Of a stretch of 64,000 bases of DNA, positions 52,044 through 64,000 are shown one piece after another (positions within the stretch are counted from its first letter, which is position 1; every line of letters begins with the position of its first letter). The position numbers and the translations under genes are program-made. The stretch is taken from assembly GCA_916613615.1 (NCBI GenBank), contig OU744725.1:66782575-66846574 (forward strand), given 5' to 3'. Origin of the DNA: Steromphala cineraria. Taxonomy: Eukaryota; Mollusca; Gastropoda; Trochida; Trochidae. The notes below the pieces were generated by a model. The model saw nothing but the letters and a program-made list of their open reading frames with translations. It ran no database searches and was not told the origin of the DNA.

Positions 52044-54015
52044 ATAATATGGTAATTTTCGGGTGTTTTTTTAACTCTACATATTAAACAAACTATTATA
52101 TATTTTTATATGACTTCTCTCTTGATGCAAATATGTACACGTTGCACCCGTGATTACACTGTTGTTTTGAGTGAGTTGGATTTTAACGCATTTGGGCAGT
52201 ATATTAGCAATTAGCGGCGGATTTGTCCGGTTACGGCATTATATTGAATGCTTAGTTAAAATCAAACTTGATGATGACAGGAATTGTTTTATTGCAACCA
52301 CATCGCATTGTAGGTAGTAACACTCTATGATAAACATGAACCCGGCCTCTTGAGGCTTTCATGCTGATTTAAGGCAACACAAAGAGGTTAAAAACTTGGG
52401 GGGAAAATACGATTCTCAGGTGGTATTACCAGCGTGGCCCAGATGACTCGGTATTAGATATAAGTATTAGATATGAGATATTCATAGTCAAACCCATATT
52501 CGAAATGACCGAATGGTTACAATGTGTCCTACCAATGTTCAGATAATATTTAAAGACCGGTTCTCCGATGCATCCAGTCGCCACATGTATGTATGTCCGC
52601 TGCTGCAACTTCACAACAGGTCGGGTTCTCACATAACTGTTGTGAAATGACGTGGTACGACTTGGGTTAGAAACCGAGCAGAGGCAGTAAAGTCTGAATT
52701 CAATAATGAGTGAAAAGTTGCACGCAGATATCTGAAAATAAATTGAAACGGTAGGGGAAAATTTTATGCAAGCGTGAACTATTTTCCTGAGGTGCATCAA
52801 TATTTGCCTTGCAAAACTGAATCTAAAACTTTAAAATGGAGTTCATGACGGAAGACAAGAGCTAGGTTCAGATAGCCTATGTCGAGAAAAAGTGTACACC
52901 TAATGAAGACAAATTAGTCATCTTGCAGGAGAGGAAACAGTTATACCTGTTAGTTTCAATATGCACCTGAATTTGTGTCAAGTAGAACATTTTATGGAAA
53001 GTAATTCAGTACATTCAAATGCAAGGACAACAATGAGGATATCAATTTGAATGTTCATGAATGACTGAGGGTCAAATATCAATACTTGATTACATCCTCC
53101 GAGTGATTAGAATTCTTGAGTCAAGAATGTAGCTTGAAACACACTGAACGTGCAGTGATAACGAAACTTTCCTGATAGAAATTCTAAAAAAATAGTTTAT
53201 TTTCTAAAAGTTGCTAAAGAATTTTAATGATATAACGTAAGGACAGAGGAAAATTGGTATTTTCTATAAGTTATGACAGCATTGCTTTCGTACAAAACAT
53301 CTTTTTTTCCTAATTCGTATATCGTAAAAGGAACCAATAAACCAATTGCTTGCCAAATATTTCATGAAATAGGTTGAATACATTTTGTGTTATCTTCCTA
53401 GAGGCTGACTATTATCCTTTTGGGTAAAAAATCATTTAGATAAAGAAGAGGAAAGGTCCACATTCAATTTTGATAACATATCGGACAACCTTTCGCGAAA
53501 CTAAAGAGTCAAATTCTCAAATCGATGCACATGCATGGGCGGACGGGTAGAGATTATTGTCAAATTATACGCTTCATTTAAAGATACATATAATTTAATT
53601 TACTGATATAAAGTAAACTTGTTTCATATTTGTCAAATATTTGATGTTTGAAGTAACCAGAATATATCTCAATACGGCATTAGACCAGTTCTTTGAAAGG
53701 ATCTTGTTTGTCGTTTGTAGACCTACACTCTGTTCAAACATATGTCTTGAATGTATTTAATACCCTCATATCGGAAGTAAAAATGGGGGAAATACCTTTT
53801 GATAAAATGGTGATACCAATGATGTGAAGCGCAAGGAGATTCATTGAAAAGGGATAACTTTATGTTGGTTTAGATTAAGGCTAGCCTTTCCTTTCAAAAG
53901 GCTGTTTGAATATCTTATTTAAGCGCACTGTTGTACAGACTATACATTCATACCGCCATCTTCGTGTCATTGCTACATAAAAGATGTGTTTGCTCGAAAC
54001 TGCTTTCCTTGGGCG
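52044..54015. other. Region upstream of gene F with no recognised gene
   Basis: About 2 kb. One antisense frame at 52426-52800 lacks any recognisable domain. No lectin or CUB-like exon could be found that would complete gene F. Confidence 0.45.
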
Positions 54016-57000
54016 ATGGTGCAGTTGAATGAGATGCTGAATAGTACTGGTGATGTCTTAACACAGGGCATGGTGAGTTATTTTCGTTATTTGTGTCAAA
54101 TTCTACAATTTTATAACAAATATTTAGATATAGGAAAGATTCTAATTTAAGTTTTTAAATGAATTTGTTTCAAATGTATGTATGAATTTAAATGTGTTAT
54201 AACAAAGTTCTTCGAGTCAATGTTCTTACCGTTCTTGATAAAAAGATATGTTTGTTTTTTGCTGTTACAACAATATATTCATCAGATTTGAGCGTATATA
54301 AATCTTTCTGACCACATAAACACTAACCATCGGGTCAACAACGAGACATTTTAGACACAAATATTTGTTTCAATTTGTTATCATAACGCTTTGCTATCAG
54401 TTGGTTATTTGTTAACTCCCTATAAGGTGATATTACATTGTTGCTGACATAGACCCACATACCGAACGCAAAATGAATATTTAATATGCCGCCATCTTCT
54501 TCATCCAGTCTATGAATAAGAGCATGTGCCGTGTAGGCTAAAATGTTTCAAGGGCGTTTAAAAGAGTAACGATACAGTGCAATCCACTATATGAAACCGT
54601 CTGTATTCATTACTCAAGGTTTCTAGGCTACATTCTGTCTTCGGCATGTGGATCTCCATAACGAGAGCACAAGAAATAACCCACTTACGTTATTCAAAAT
54701 AGGTTGCTGTCAATCATATCTTATATAAAGAATAAGTATACAATCTAATATTTTTGTAGATGGAGAATACAACAACGACGAATGAAACTCTCTCTAATTC
54801 AACATCAGAAAAATCATCACATGCTGATGGCCTTGAAGGTGAGTTTTGATTTTTTTCCTAAAGTATATTTACTAAAGAGTTATGTTCTTGTATTGATATA
54901 GTTTTTTCAAATAAAAAGAACAGCGAGTCAACAGTGTAACACTTTAACTTAAAAAAAACTACGTTGCGATACTCTGGGTCGTTTGCAATGCTTAGTTGAC
55001 GGATATCAGTTTAGTTCAGCAACCATTCCGCGGCTGGCGGGATGACTGGGTGACCCGTGAGTTTTAAGGGTTGTATCCCTGCAACACATTAAAGGGGCAG
55101 TAGCACGTTTTTTTGATAATTTTATATTTTCAATTTTTTCACTGATAATTGTAAGGTGATGCTAAATGTATTATCTTGACAGTGTCAAAAATCCCATTAC
55201 ACAAGCCAATCATCCATAGTCAGAGGACAAAGTATGAAAATTCACATAAAATCCATTGGCGGCCATTTTGTGTGAACACCTTTAATTCATTTTCTGTAAG
55301 AAAAGGGAATCGCATGGCTAAACTTTACGTTTATATATTTGAATTATTACTGCTCCATTTAGTTTAAATACATTGTCTTTCAATTGGAACCATTAATTTT
55401 CATTTTCCTCACATCATCTTAAATCCCCCCTAAAAACGTGCTACTGTCCCTTTAAGACACGAGTTGAGAAAATGAAAATGACTACTCTCAGCCATCATCA
55501 TCAATTGTGCCTCTGTTCACCCTGCACTAAGTTGGTACCTGGTAAACAGTTATGACCTTCTAGCGACACATATGGAGTTTAGTAAAAATATTGGTAATTG
55601 TTGAAAATGCACTAGTGGGTTGTAATGTGAGCCTTATCCAAAATTAATAATGATATCACGTGCTTGCACATTTTTCAATGTTTTTAGTGAAGGTCACCAA
55701 CAAAGGGCAGAGGTCGCTGTATGACCCAGTCATTGATAGATAATCTGAGAGATTAAAGGTTCGATGGCCTGCCAATATCGGGACATGAGTTGAGAGACTT
55801 GCGTGTCCTCCTGGTTTAGTGGCGCAGTTCGAAGCTGCCAGCAGTACAATTGGGTACCTTGTTTGGAAGTAAACACAATGTATAGAGATAACCATACCAG
55901 TCCCTTGGTTGGTAGTTCGGTTACAGACGCCCATGGAGTGGAGAATGGGAAAAGAATGTTTGTTCTTATAAATGGGTAATACCGCTTAGAGCATGCGATT
56001 GATTTGAATTTATGGCATTATAAGTATTGTTATTTTGTTATCTACTACTGTAGGTTATGAAGTCAAGTATCACATCATCATTGGGTGTCTTGCTGCCCTT
56101 TCTGGTATCCTCATCTTCATCATCGTGGCCACCCTCTTGTATTTGTGAGTATCATTCCTAAGATCATCAAATTTATTTTGTTACTTCATGATATTTCAAT
56201 TATAAACATTTTCATTATATTTTGCATGTGAATATTTTAAGATTCGTCTTTGATTGTTTGATTCGTCCTCATAAACTTGATTCTATGTAGTTTTCTTATA
56301 AGGTAGTATACAATGAAAAGAAGTTTTCGATAAGAACGTATTCTACATTCTATGAATCAGGTTGTTATCAACAAATTGTACAACACATATATGACTTTAA
56401 AAGATTATCAACGTTCAAGATATGAAATGTAAGCGGAAGTTTGTTTTGAAAGGTTCTGATGTGTTTTATGAATAGAGTATTGAACATTTAGTTTTCTTCA
56501 TATAAACGCATCGGCAAAATAGCTAAATGAAATGACTCCTATTAAATAAGGAAAAGCGCTAGAAGTGAAATAACGTAGGTCTAGTACATCGCCAACCCCC
56601 CAAAACACTGACCAACGACAAAAACACAATCACATATATTCGTTTTGATACCTTTACATTCTCGAGTCATATACAGTAATCAATTTTACATGAGGCCCAG
56701 AAGACGAACGCTTAAAGAACTATTAATTTGTTTGTGATGTCATCATATTACTTTCCAATATTCCAATTCACGTGAATAAGCAACAATGGCAAAGCAAAAC
56801 TATTAACATCTGCATTTCTTTCAAACGTGCATGAAAATTGCTTATTAAAAAATATAAGTTGATGTTAACTGTCAATATTCATATAGAATATGTTTAATGA
56901 TTTCAGTTCAAAAAGTGATAACAATGTTTGACAATGAGTTTCGTTTTATCTGTTTCAGTAAATGGTTTAAAAATAGACTTCGTAATGAAGACCAGGCCCC

Positions 57001-57241
57001 GAATGTCAACAACAACCTCAAAAATAGTTCCCAATCAAAGAAACATGATAAAAATGTATATGAAAAGGATTACAAAATACCGTATGGTGAAGGACGCAAG
57101 GAAGCAGCTGCTGAGAAGAAAACAAGATCCCCAAAACAAGCAAACAAAAACAAAAACAAGGGCGATAACTATGTCAACGTTGAGATTGAGAAACAGGACG
57201 GTATCTATGAACCTGTGGACGTGCGTGACAACTTGAAGTGA
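54016..57241 (+). CDS. Gene F: stalk-only transmembrane protein with receptor-type TM and tail exons
   Basis: Exons 54016-54072, 54760-54838, 56054-56144 and 56959-57241 give 169 aa if the ATG at 54016 is the start. The ectodomain is about 45 residues, with a Thr/Ser/Asn stretch (TTTTNETLSNSTS) and sequons, but no lectin or CUB-like domain. The TM exon encodes YHIIIGCLAALSGILIFIIV and is phase 1 in, phase 2 out, as in the other receptors. The basic 94-aa tail (KWFKNRLR) carries VYEKDY, YVNVEI (YxN type) and a C-terminal IYEPVDV. No signal peptide is seen, so either more 5' exons were missed or the segment acts as a signal-anchor. I see no lectin exon between 50800 and 54000. The tail and TM are well supported; the first exon is doubtful. 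Confidence 0.6.
55093..55451 (-). mobile_element. MITE family 1, copy in gene F intron
   Basis: 359 bp flanked on both sides by TTAA, with termini AGGGGCAGTAGCACG and complement. Inverted relative to the copies at 472 and 59831. Confidence 0.85.
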
Positions 57242-57379
57242 AGAACCAATGTGTTAAAAGTGAAGAACGCTGTGACTCCAACATGTGAAACGTCTAGATG
57301 TTCACCCTCGAGAACCTAGGGCTCTATGATCCGGTGCTCTACACTATATCACCTGTGAAATGTCATCACATAAATATAT

Positions 57380-57418
57380 ACATATGTACATATATATAAA
57401 TATATATATATATATATC
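57380..57418. repeat. AT microsatellite
   Basis: (AT)n with TATGTACATA interruptions directly behind gene F. Confidence 0.85.
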
Positions 57419-57577
57419 CCCAAGCTCTCCGAGGCTAAAACAGCTTTGAACACACTGCAGACATTTCTTACACATCACCTAGATGTGTTTGACGTAAAAG
57501 CCCTTGACTACATTGACACTCTCAAAGCCCAATTGATGAAAACATCTGCCAAGACTGAGAAACAAAAAAAAAGATGA
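57419..57577 (+). pseudogene. Fragment possibly of a pogo/Tigger-type transposase C-terminus
   Basis: 52 codons with no stop, starting right after the microsatellite and ending TGA. They encode an amphipathic helix-like segment (SEAKTALNTLQTFLTHHLDV) then DYIDTLKAQLM and a Lys-rich end. The pattern recalls the C-terminal region of Tigger/jerky-like transposases, from family memory only. No start codon or DDE part is present. Confidence 0.3.
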
Positions 57578-58980
57578 AAGTCTTTTTCAAATCATAGTCA
57601 CTAGATGCTGTCACATGTCAGATTTAACAATTAAATTAGTTGCATGGAAACTGTAACCTATTTCACATCCGGGTCAAAATGGCTACTGATATGCGGTAAA
57701 ACCAAACGTGAGTTTTGTGATTATGAAACTGATTGTTTAAGTGATTATATATGTGTATGTTATGCCATTTATGCATGTTAATAATCGATAACAAGGGTGA
57801 ACTTTTATTATTTTTTTATTATCTTGAAGTCTTTTATATACGATCTAGCTGACTAGAATGTACACGTGTCAACCATGTATTTCTGATAAGCATGCAGCAT
57901 TATCATGCCATTCAGTAAACATCGAGTCAATTATTTTCGATCAGATTCGTTAATCCGACATTCTCGTGAATCCGACATATTTCTCTGCAACCATGATGGT
58001 CGGATTAACGAGAGCTGACTGTATGTACTGATTTTACCCACCTTTGATTTTGCTAGAATGAAAAAAGGTTTTGACATTAGATGCTGGAAATACCTGTCTT
58101 GTTATCTTGATTTTCAACCTTTTTTTAGCATGATTAGTGACTTGAATATGAAATTTGAAAAGAAAACCTTACCAAATGGACTCGAATTATTTTAACTTAT
58201 GAATTGCTGTGACTTACATAAGTTCCAAATTTGAACAAAATCAGTGAAGATTTAAGGAAAATCGAGACATGCTATATAGAATTTAAAAGTACAAAATGTA
58301 AGAATATTTATCAACAATTGATAACTCACTGGTTATTAAGGACCACAAGCCCAATCGACGTAGTAGTTTTATTGAAGTCAAATCAAGGGCACGTTGTTCA
58401 GATACAACTTCCGCAGCCGCAGATACACTTACTGGAATTGATTTTTATTGTGTCATTATCTCTTCATATCACATGTATATCAGTGATGGTAGTGGGACCG
58501 TGTTAATAATAAGACCAGTTAGTTCATCCATGTTAAGCTTAAGTAATATCTAATTTTTTGCTCAAATATAACTGTTTACCAATGATATAAACGGAAATGG
58601 TTAAAAAGGATATTCCTAACATCGTTATAATATTTGTAAAAACGTTATAACAAGTGCTATAATGTATCTATATTATCTATATCTATAATTTGGACAACCC
58701 ATAAGTCAAGTCATAAGTCTTTTTAAGTTATTTTTTTAAATCAGTAACTGTCATTTTCAATATTATTGATATAAGCTTTTTCTAATTTTGTCTTATGATT
58801 GTAATTTTGATGAAATTTTTGTCTAAATAAATAATTACAAAATATGTGTTCTTTTTTACTTAAGCTATGAAAAGTACAACTTTGGAAGTAACCGAATCCT
58901 TAGACGTAAATTACGCGTAAAATGATATCATTTATTGTGCATGTGTTATATTTTGTATTGGGATAGAAAGATGAGGAAAG
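57578..58980. other. AT-rich stretch with no recognised feature
   Basis: About 1.4 kb behind gene F. A palindromic GTTAATCCGACATTCTCG...GTCGGATTAACGAG lies near 57945-58012. Otherwise nothing supportable. Confidence 0.4.
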
Positions 58981-58984
58981 GGTG

Positions 58985-59305
58985 ATTCAGGACAATAAAT
59001 AATAATGATAATGTGGATATTTAAATTGGGTTTTTTCCACGTCCTAGGCCATGCTCAAAGCGCTACCTGTATCATTACCCTGAAGGATGGTACTTTCACA
59101 GCTGCTATTAAGCGTTCATCACGACCATGTAGGTCAGTACATCCTGCAGCTGGGTAGACTGAGTGAAATGTTGATGAAGTGCCTTGCCAAGGGACACAAC
59201 ACAGGTTGAAACCGAGGCCAAACAGTTTTGGTGTCTCCACCGGGATTCAAAATAAGGTCTCTACCGTGAGAGACCAGAATGTTAATCACTTAAAATCTGT
59301 GCACT
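58985..59305 (-). mobile_element. tRNA-derived SINE, copy 2 (degenerate)
   Basis: Same orientation and body as 50430-50775 (ATGCTCAAAGCGC, GCTGGGTAGACTGAGTG, GTCTCCACCGGGATTC). The B box is mutated (GGGATTCAAAATAAGG) and the A-box part is worn. Confidence 0.75.
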
Positions 59306-59830
59306 ATCTAGATCTCAATCTAAACGATACATATATTATTGACAGCGTTCATTTGCGTGTAAACTGAAGCTAAGGTTAAGTTTTTAAGGTTTTAAGTTTG
59401 CATAGATACGTTCGCTGATTAGGTTTACGTTACTTATACTTGATATTTATGTTTCCTTAAACAGCTTTACACTAATTACAATGTTTTAAAAAAGATTTGA
59501 TTGAGATGTCACGATGTAAAAATTCTGTTTCAATTCCTAGAAAATGTAAAGGTTGGTTACACTACATGCAAAATAAGTTTCTGACAAAACAATAACTATT
59601 AAAGATATAAAAAAATGAAGATGTTATTCTAGGTTTTGATATGAAACTAATAACACAATTGGCGCAGATTTTGGGAACGCTAGGTTCAAACATAACTCAT
59701 TATTTAGATTCTGATTCTGAATAGATAACACGAATTCGAATCGTTAGTAATATAGAGATAAGACTCTTGCCCATTATCTATTGATATCTATATAGGAATC
59801 TATTAAATATAATGTGCGTTAGTGCCTTAA

Positions 59831-60188
59831 AGGGGAAGAAGCACGTTTTTGGGGGGAATATAAGGAGATGTCAGAAAAATGAACATAAATGTTTCCTATT
59901 GAAAGACTGTGTATTTAAACTAAATAAGGAATTAATAAATCAAATATGTAATGTGACGTTCAGCTATTCGTTTTCTTTTCCTTACACAAAATGAATCAAA
60001 GGTGTTCACACAAAAATGGCTGCCAATGGACTTCATGTGAATCTTTATTTTTTGTTCTCTGACTATCGTTGACTGGTTAGTGAAATGAGACTTTTGACAC
60101 TATCAAAATAATACATTAAGCATAAACAAATTATTTAAAAATGACAAATTGGAAAAATATAATTTTCAAAAAACGTGCTACTGCAAGT
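59831..60188 (+). mobile_element. MITE family 1, copy 3
   Basis: 358 bp flanked by TTAA on both sides. Left AGGGGAAGAAGCACGTTTTT, right complement ACGTGCTACTGCAAGT. Same orientation as the copy at 472-824. Confidence 0.8.
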
Positions 60189-60192
60189 TTAA

Positions 60193-62141
60193 ACAACCTT
60201 TGATTTTAAATTGAGATATTGGTTTAGACGATCAGTAGTGATAGAACAAATGCTAAGAAGGAACACTTCCTCACATCAAACCTCTTATCATACCCTTTTG
60301 AAACATTGAAAGTTTGGAATGTTTTTCTTGTACTCTTTCTATGGCGTATGAATCGAGTCCGCTTACCTTCAAGTTCAAGAGTATGTTAAGAGGATAACAA
60401 GTTTTTTCCTTGTTCATTTTGAAATGAATATATTTCAGCCGGAAAATATTGAATCTTTTATGTGTGAAAATTGGCTCATCACGTTCAACCTCTAGCTGTT
60501 TACTTCAATTTGCGCGCCATGATTACCTTGTTGATTCAACACAGAATTCTTTAAAAAATAACGAGTTTCCTAAAAGTAACTACACGTAACCTTTATTTTT
60601 ATATTGATGTGAATTATAATTTTTTTTATTTTTTTTGTACATACCAGTGGTTTACATACCACCTTATTTACATGTAGCATGTATCCTTTTTGTCAATCAC
60701 ATGTACACCATTCCACGCCCTCTCGAACAAAGAGTGTCCCCTATGAATTGAAAGAGTCATTGGAAGCCTGTTTGAACAATTCAGAAAATACGGCATATGC
60801 ATGATATCTATATATCTCTTGCCTCGTATCTTTATTCACATAATGCTCAACCACTCCCTCTAGAATAAAGCGTTTCATTGATTAGAAACAGAGATAAGAA
60901 GCTTAACTGTTTAAAACAATACTGGCAAAGTATGTATAAATTTGTATCTCTTAAATCATAGCCTTTTGACATATAGGATTTTTATTATATTATTGACAAA
61001 ACCCCGCAGCTATCACATTAATAAAGCAAACAAGCAGCATTTAAACTAAGTTTGCATTATGGGAATACATTGTTATCACATTTCATCATTTATACAGCGA
61101 CTTCAAAAGAGATAAAAACCTATGACACTGGAACAGTCGTTTCCACTCATCATAAGAAATGGTTTTACTCTGGCCAGTACTCATTTTTCCTAATATGGCT
61201 TTTGTTCTTGCACAGCGTCGTAAGTAGATTTATTGTTCGTATTATTCTTGTTAGGTATACAATGTTTTATTTCATTTCAAGACATTCACCCTTTGGACCC
61301 TCTTGGTCCCTCTTTACCTCCGATATATATGTTACAGTAAATCTGTGAAATCAGTAAATACATGTATTTACTAACAAATTACTGTTTCACTCAGTACATA
61401 CACGTATCTACTAAAATTAATAGGAAATACATGTATTTACTGAAATCAGGAGTATATTTTTTCAAACATTTACTGAGCAGGTTTAGTAAATGTATGTAAC
61501 AAGGATGAGAGTAAACCTGCTTATATCTTGATTGGTGAGCTGAAAGCTAACTTGACTAATCAGCTTATCAACTGATTAATCAAGGCATATAAGCTTAGTT
61601 GTGTCACAGAAAACTTTACAAGTCTTACCTTTACCTACAAACAGTCATGACATCTGATTTTGAAGAGAAATTCAAGAGTGAATTGTATAAACGGCACAAT
61701 GATGGGAAATGCCTTAAAAAATATCCCAAAGGACGACTATTACCTGCTGTTGGATAAAGTATATAATAAAAAATATAAATGGATAATGGTGTATACATAT
61801 AAACCATTCGACACAATTTCAGACTTAGTGCTGGCTCAAATGTATTTTGTTGCACATATTACGTTAGAACTAGTGACTCAAGTTTATTGCTAAATCATAA
61901 ACATTATTACATTCTACCCAAATAATGAAACACTGTCCACGATACACGGGATACAAAAGGGAGAGCTTTTTTAAGTTACTGCTAGTGCCCTGTTAAATTC
62001 TAGTGATTATCCCAAATTCACGAATTCGAACATCAACGAATCGCTATCTCAGCTGTAACGGAGAAAACATTTGAATTAGGTGGAGTCTATAAATCAGACA
62101 AGTGATAGTTGAGAACGGATAAGTTTCCGAAATGTCTCATG
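60193..62141. other. Region upstream of gene G
   Basis: About 2 kb. It contains short (A)AATACATGTATTTACTG repeats around 61350-61490 and a small frame at 61647-61890 that may be a mobile-element relic. A signal-peptide exon for gene G is expected here or within 62300-62414, but I could not pick one. Confidence 0.35.
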
Positions 62142-62151
62142 CGAAGAACGT

Positions 62152-62294
62152 CTTCTTTGATTGGCATTCTAGAAGTTGGTGTGATGAACAATAAGGACAA
62201 TTCTTATGGATGAACAACTTCTTTTTTCTGAGTATGCGACGTTTCGGCATAGATTCTACAACGACGTTCATCCATAAGAATTGTCCTTATTGTA
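62152..62294. mobile_element. Foldback element before gene G, 10-bp target-site duplication
   Basis: CGAAGAACGT at 62142-62151 and 62295-62304. Arms 62189-62215 and 62266-62292 are complements around a loop with GTATGCGACGTTTCGG. Same family as 50062-50190 by its left part and loop; the arm sequences differ. Confidence 0.8.
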
Positions 62295-62414
62295 CGAAGA
62301 ACGTTCTTATTTTAAAGGAGCATCATGCCAAGGTTGTCGTCATTTTTATCCTGTCCTGTCTATACATACATGTATATGATGAAGTTCGAAGAAACCATCT
62401 TTCTCTTCTTACAG

Positions 62415-63750
62415 CACACTACAAAAGGATTATAATACACAGAACTCAAAGCGAAACTGACTTAGTCTTCAACTACCATGCAGGATTCAATCTGACTTGT
62501 GAATCTGACGGACTAATATCAGTGTTGAACATCACGAACTGTTACACAAGAGATTGCACACCAAGGTCGAGAGGCTTCTGTCAGCTCGTGGATCTAACAG
62601 TCTGTAACAACAAACAACATTGTGTCTACAATATTTCTGCGAGCTGTCCATTGACGTCACTCATTCTCTATTTGGACATCTGGTATATTTGCTCTGAAGA
62701 AGGTATGGTTTAGTAGTTCATGTTTGACCTTCAAAAATAATTGATGTTTAACATATGCATCCGCAAGATAATCAACATGAAGAACATAAGGTAATTGCCT
62801 TCGGGATAACTGAGAGACGTTCTTATCCTTTATGATCGTTTGATGGAACGAAAGATTCTGTACGAATATAACACTTGAGGTAATAGAGATCGTGAAGTAA
62901 TGTGATCGATCTTCCCACGCAAAGAGAAAAACGCCATTCGCAGACCTGGCTTATCTAACCCTTGCTGTCGACCCGTGACTATTTCTGGTTTGCTAACAAC
63001 GCCCTCTTATTTCCCTTGCTTCAACCAATCAACGACCCTCATTTTTCGGTCTGTGTGGGTTGGCTTTGTCTAATCTTTTCAAGCATTTTGTTTCGGTTGA
63101 TTTCGGTCTCGCAATACTTGTACTGATATTTTAAACGTAAAATTAAGAAAAAAAAATTGACCTTCACTACACAGGTGCTTCTCTCTCTTTACACTTTTTA
63201 CATTTGACGGACTTGGACAGAAATGCCGCCATGTTTTTTCAAGCCCGATGTAGTTTGTTAAGGGCTTTCTGACTGGACTATGAATTGCATTATAGTTAGC
63301 TAGAGAGCAAGCACAGAAAAGTCAAGTGCCGGAAGTAAGGCGTAAATTATGAAGTTTGGAATTGACTTTTTAGCTTTGAGGAAGATAATAAAGATAGTGA
63401 AGTAATGTGATATATAAAGATCATGAAGTAAATTAATTCATAAAGATCGTGAAGTAATTGATCTATAAAGATCATGAAGTAAAGAAATTCATAAAGATCG
63501 TAAACATTGTAAAGTAATGTGACCTTCATCTGTTCATGAAACTTGGACTCTGATCTTTCAAAAAATATTAAAAGAACTTTCTGTGCTCTCTTAATCAATT
63601 TTATGGCGAGGTAATATTGATAAAATCAATTTCTAGAACTGAAAATACAAAGTATAAAGACCGGGTTTCTTTCTCCAGATATTCTAACAAACAACACGCC
63701 GTCTTCTACCCCAGAGACCCGTGGTTCCAGTTGCAGTGGGGGCTTAACAG
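62415..63750 (+). CDS. Gene G: divergent SUEL-lectin-like receptor, 5' part
   Basis: Exon 62415-62702 (96 aa, phase 1 to phase 1, acceptor TTCTTACAG) encodes a lectin-like domain: FNLTC, LNITNCYTRDC, FCQLVDLTVCNNKQHC and YICSEE. It shares the cysteine and hydrophobic pattern of SUEL domains but is far from the heads of A to E. A second exon, 63679-63750, encodes a Thr/Ser stalk segment (NNTPSSTPETRGSS), phase 1 to phase 1. The rest lies beyond the right edge, and I could not place a signal-peptide exon upstream. The frame upstream of 62415 stays open, so the acceptor was chosen by phase and by similarity of position to the other lectin exons. Confidence 0.65.
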
Positions 63751-64000
63751 GTACAGGTTTGATATGACTTTTAAATCGAGGACAAAATGACGGTTTAAAC
63801 TCTTGCAAACTGTTTCTTGATGTTGACACATATGTAAAATGAGGGCTGATGACAGTATCATTATTTAAATATCCCTGAGTTTCGTTTCGAAAGTGTACGT
63901 GGTAGTTTGTTGAATTATGGCATTGCCATATTAAGTTAAGTATTCCGTGACAGTTAATTATAAAAACTCAATAAGTATTGGCACATTATACCACGGCATT

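Noticed and set aside
61647..61890. Frame starting MTSDFEEKFKSELYKR with a later frame resembling KRBA2/integrase-type N-termini
   Set aside because: Needs a frameshift to join, and the resemblance is weak and from memory. At most a mobile-element relic.

Overview
The window is animal (eukaryotic) DNA: it is AT-rich, its genes are split by GT-AG introns, and it is full of short transposon relics and tandem repeats. The SINEs, foldback MITEs and the protein family suggest a lophotrochozoan, most likely a bivalve or other mollusc. The species cannot be fixed from sequence alone. All gene models below were built by eye from splice sites, intron phase and paralogue comparison, and no transcript was available.

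The window holds a tandem cluster of type I membrane receptors of one family. The full architecture is: signal peptide; a SUEL/rhamnose-binding-lectin-like domain with 8 Cys; a CUB-like beta-sandwich domain; a Thr/Ser-rich stalk on one to three small exons; one transmembrane (TM) exon; and one long cytoplasmic exon rich in tyrosine motifs. Exon phases are the same in every copy: all ectodomain introns are phase 1 and the TM/tail intron is phase 2. I call the genes A to G. A (+, 1-3336) is 5'-truncated by the window edge. B (-, 16905-8998) is complete. C (+, 20180-27485) is complete. D (+, 32635-39586) is complete but has an eroded C-terminus. E (+, 44200-49636) is complete. F (+, about 54016-57241) has only a short stalk, a TM segment and a tail. 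G (+, from 62415 off the right edge) has a divergent lectin exon.

The ectodomains are very alike, with 87 nt of the lectin exon identical in B, C, D and E. The tails differ widely. A has three 62-68 aa repeats plus two VDNDLY motifs. B has an ITAM-like pair and two YxxM sites. C has YYNV, YEHL and YSSV. D has an expanded array of YYSV/YYNV units. E has two YEEI motifs and two VDNxLY motifs. F has YVNV and YEPV. This resembles a family of paired or diversified innate-type receptors: similar lectin heads coupled to different SH2-recruiting tails. Immune function is an inference.

The cluster shows recent rearrangement. Exon fragments are stranded beside intact exons in B, D and E. C and E share a copied tract that stops sharply. 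In D a recent LINE 3' fragment sits between two identical 328-bp repeats, each holding a complete TM exon. D's tail array runs past a stop codon into an eroded former C-terminus.

The remaining sequence is non-coding. It includes a 2.7-kb satellite in B's last intron, a G-rich minisatellite behind A, two TTAA-flanked MITE families, a TA-flanked 645-bp MITE, two short foldback elements with target-site duplications, two tRNA-derived SINEs, several hairpins and other tandem repeats.
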